Origin: an uncultured Clostridia bacterium
GTDB taxonomy: Bacteria > Bacillota > Clostridia > Oscillospirales > Acutalibacteraceae
DNA length: 64,000 nucleotides
Reading direction: 5' to 3'
Assembly: GCA_947627055.1 (NCBI GenBank)
Contig: CANQUS010000001.1
Span: 83,220 to 147,219, forward strand
The number at the start of each line of letters is the position of its first letter. Position 1 is the first letter of the stretch. The notes under the pieces are model-generated. The model made no database searches. It was given only the letters and a program-made list of their open reading frames with translations, and had not been told where the DNA came from. Positions 62,028-64,000 of the stretch are shown piece by piece. A program made the position numbers and the translations under genes.

Positions 62028-62057
62028 AAAAAGCCGCGGGCAGATCCGCGGCTTTTT
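62028..62057. terminator. Bidirectional terminator between the DUF378 gene and ackA
   Basis: AAAAAGCCGCGG (62028-62039) pairs with CCGCGGCTTTTT (62046-62057), loop GCAGAT. The A and T runs allow termination in both directions, serving convergent genes. Confidence 0.9.
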
Positions 62058-62076
62058 AGTATTACAGTAAATAAAA

Positions 62077-63279
62077 TTACTCAATAAGTGCCTTTGTATC
62101 TCTTGCGATGAGGAGCTCCTCGTTTGTAGGAATGATATAAATATCGAACTTTGAGCCGTCCTTGGTTATCTTGCCCTCGGCGCCCCCTACCATTTTCTCA
62201 TTAGCTTCCTCGTCGAGCTCTATTCCGAGGAACTCAAGACCTTTGCAGATAGAGCGTCTGTGGATAAACGAATTTTCTCCGATACCGCCGGTTAAGACGA
62301 TAGCGTCTAAACCCTTGAGAGCAACTATATAGCTGCCGATGAATTTGAGGATCTCATACTCAAGCATATCTGCGGCAAGCTTTGCACGCGGATTGCCTTC
62401 CTTGAGTGCGCTTATTACTTCGCGGTCGTCGCTTGAAATGCCGGAAATACCTAGAAGTCCGGATTTTTTGTTAAGTATATCGTTCATTTCTTCGGGCGTG
62501 AGGTTTTCCTTTTCCTCAAGGAATGTTACTACTGAGGGATCAAGCGTTCCAGTACGTGTACCCATCATAAAACCGTCGAGAGGTGTAAGACCCATACTTG
62601 TATCTATAACCTTGCCTCCATCAATAGCAGCGATGGACGAACCGTTGCCGAGATGGCATACTATCAGTTTGAGCTCTGAAATGTCCTTGCCGATGATTTC
62701 AGCCGCACGTCCCGAAACATAGCGGTGAGATGTTCCGTGGAAGCCATAGCGGCGGATGCCGTACTTTTCATAAAATTCATACGGAATGGGGTACATATAT
62801 GCCTTTGGAGGCATTGTTGAGTGGAATGCAGTATCAAATACAGCCACCTCGGGAAGATCCTTGCCAAATACTTCATAACAAGCTTTGATACCCTCAAGGT
62901 TAGCTTTATTGTGCAGCGGTGCTAGGGGTATAAAGGATTCGATCCCCTTAATGACATCATCGTCTATAATAACCGATTTGCTGAAACGAGAACCACCCTG
63001 AACAGCTCTGTGACCGACTGCGGAAATTTCTGAGACATCCGATATAACACCATGCTCAGGGTCGAGAAGTGCTTTAGTGAGTCTATTGAAAGCCTCGGTA
63101 TGATTTTTCATATCAAACTGTTCTTGAATTTTTTCGCCCTTGTATGACTGGAAGGAGAAGACACTATCCGAAAGACCTATTCTTTCGCAATTTCCTTTTG
63201 CAAGTACCTTTTCGTCTTCCATACTTATAAGCTGATATTTAAGAGAAGAACTGCCCGCATTGATAACAAGAATATTCAT
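62077..63279 (-). CDS. ackA: Acetate kinase
   Basis: AckA makes ATP and acetate from acetyl phosphate in fermentation. The 400-residue ASKHA-fold enzyme starts MNILVINAGSSSLKYQL and has RYGFHGTSHRYV, CHLGNGSSIAAI and the late GLDAIVLTGGIGENS. The RBS is AAAGGAG. pta is not beside it. The gap upstream contains an 8-bp perfect hairpin (63416-63435). Confidence 0.97.
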   Translation of the reverse strand: MNILVINAGSSSLKYQLISMEDEKVLAKGNCERIGLSDSVFSFQSYKGEKIQEQFDMKNHTEAFNRLTKALLDPEHGVISDVSEISAVGHRAVQGGSRFSKSVIIDDDVIKGIESFIPLAPLHNKANLEGIKACYEVFGKDLPEVAVFDTAFHSTMPPKAYMYPIPYEFYEKYGIRRYGFHGTSHRYVSGRAAEIIGKDISELKLIVCHLGNGSSIAAIDGGKVIDTSMGLTPLDGFMMGTRTGTLDPSVVTFLEEKENLTPEEMNDILNKKSGLLGISGISSDDREVISALKEGNPRAKLAADMLEYEILKFIGSYIVALKGLDAIVLTGGIGENSFIHRRSICKGLEFLGIELDEEANEKMVGGAEGKITKDGSKFDIYIIPTNEELLIARDTKALIE

Positions 63280-63592
63280 TACATTACTCCTTTATATTTT
63301 ATTTTTTAAATCTTGTTAAAAAATAATAAAGTTCCTCAAGGAAAAGAATCATTCAGTGTATCTGAATAAAGTATCAGCGTATAGAGGCTTTAACACGTTT
63401 AACCATCTATACTTTGATTTTCATTCTTGAAAATCATTGCTTACTTTATCTTTTCTTTTAATATGCAGTAGTAATGGATTTATTTACTAACTGAAAAACC
63501 TTATTATGTATTTATAATACCATAAAGGTTCTCATTTTTCAATAGCTTTATATTGCGGTTTCGGTAACTTAATGTGCCGCTGCAATTTGGCG
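63280..63592. other. AT-rich gap between ackA and the response regulator gene
   Basis: No gene is seen. It contains GATTTTCA/TGAAAATC (63416-63423 with 63428-63435) and imperfect repeats of AAAGTAT/ATACTTT around 63369-63415. These could belong to the ackA promoter region, but no clean promoter could be placed. Confidence 0.35.
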
Positions 63593-63621
63593 TTGCTTTT
63601 TGTTTAAAAAAGTGATATACT
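63593..63621 (+). promoter_or_regulatory. Sigma-A promoter of the response regulator gene
   Basis: TTGCTT (63593-63598) and TATACT (63616-63621) with a 17-bp spacer. Confidence 0.65.
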
Positions 63622-63652
63622 TATTTTGATGTATTTAAGGCGAAAGGAGAAA

Positions 63653-63690
63653 ATAATAAAAACCACCTCTTTCAAAATGGTTTTTATTAT
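63653..63690 (+). promoter_or_regulatory. Leader hairpin between a Shine-Dalgarno sequence and the response regulator start
   Basis: AATAAAAACCA (63655-63665) pairs perfectly with TGGTTTTTATT (63678-63688); two more pairs extend the base of the stem. An isolated GAAAGGAG lies just upstream (about 63643-63650), while no RBS precedes the ATG at 63708. The hairpin may bring the two closer, or act as a terminator. Confidence 0.45.
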
Positions 63691-63707
63691 ACGTGTGATT
63701 TAATAAA

Positions 63708-64000
63708 ATGGATACGCTTACGATTCTTATTTTAGAGGATGATTTTGACGAGTGTACGGCATTAGAGAGGTATGCGTGCAAGTTTGACGATATAGCTATT
63801 GTGAGTATTACAAATAGTGCCGAGGATGCTGTTGAAGATATAAGGAGGCTATCTCCTCGTGCGGCTATTATTGACCTTGAGCTTCATGAGGGCAGAGGCA
63901 GCGGGCTTGACGTGATACGGGAGCTGTACTCAGACACAGATATAAAGCATCGTCCTTATATCTTGGTAACAACAAATAATACGAGTGTTATTACATATGA
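63708..64000 (+). CDS. Response regulator receiver domain (cut by window end)
   Basis: The first 97 residues of a CheY-like receiver are visible. The acidic pocket is E10-D11-D12 (ILILEDDFDE), the phospho-acceptor is D56 (AAIIDLELHEGRGSGLDVI), and a threonine-rich strand (YILVTTNN) follows. The frame is still open at the window end, so an output domain may follow. The sequence is not typical of OmpR or NarL regulators; a divergent Spo0A-like or sporulation-related regulator is one possibility. No RBS lies directly before the ATG. Confidence 0.85.
   Translation, partial: MDTLTILILEDDFDECTALERYACKFDDIAIVSITNSAEDAVEDIRRLSPRAAIIDLELHEGRGSGLDVIRELYSDTDIKHRPYILVTTNNTSVITY

Overview
The window looks like a chromosomal segment of a Gram-positive member of the Clostridia, most likely Oscillospiraceae/Ruminococcus-like. 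The support is protein-level similarity recalled from those groups, a tyrosyl T-box leader, strong GGAGG-type ribosome binding sites that often serve TTG or GTG starts, clear sigma-A type promoters (17-bp spacers), a V-type ATPase operon, and Clostridia-typical genes (DUF4250, DUF378, DUF1538, CFI-box and PFL/ACT pairs). The species cannot be named from sequence alone. No rRNA, tRNA or CRISPR array was seen.

Layout. 1-4.3 kb: a broken gene at the left edge, the tRNA methylthiotransferase gene mtaB, a 50-residue membrane protein, then a leftward unit of a pfkB sugar kinase (broken by one in-frame stop), a TrmB-type regulator and a VOC protein, with a candidate operator upstream. 5-18 kb: the division and cell wall (dcw) cluster mraZ-rsmH-ftsL-PBP-(degenerate Mur ligase-like gene)-mraY-ftsW-murG-murA-ftsQ-ftsZ, headed by a promoter with four 10-bp-phased MraZ boxes. 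18-23.6 kb: T-box-controlled tyrS, then nusB, a TsaD-like paralogue, xseA, xseB and ispA. 23.6-24.4 kb: an internally deleted IS3-family element. 24.6-34.3 kb: a DUF1538 membrane protein with a double PII-domain protein, a zinc-ribbon/DUF2726/CFI-box protein, a phosphoesterase, aroB, a TPR-SUFU-DUF2185 protein, small accessory enzymes and tspO behind a structured leader.

34.4-41.7 kb: asnB, a CLC-type anion transporter with altered filter motifs, a DUF4250 gene, and a tandem array of three membrane-anchored Tim44-like/zinc-ribbon paralogues plus a deleted fourth copy. 41.8-50.8 kb: a nine-gene leftward V-type ATPase operon with a long terminator-like hairpin in its leader. 50.8-58.8 kb: a PFL/DUF711 gene with its ACT partner, a PHP phosphatase, and a rightward group dnaD-like, dnaC/dnaI-like loader, degV and rnr. 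58.9-64 kb: a cysteine hydrolase, a tubby-like protein, an Xre-ImmA regulator/protease pair whose operator sits in the promoter spacer, a pair of small genes including a sigma-region-4-like protein, a DUF378 protein, ackA, and the start of a response regulator gene cut by the window end.

Most of the window is core metabolism and cell biology. The parts least explained by standard annotation are the Mur ligase-like relic, the Tim44/zinc-ribbon array, the DUF1538-PII pair, the Xre-ImmA module, and several leader hairpins that could control translation or termination.
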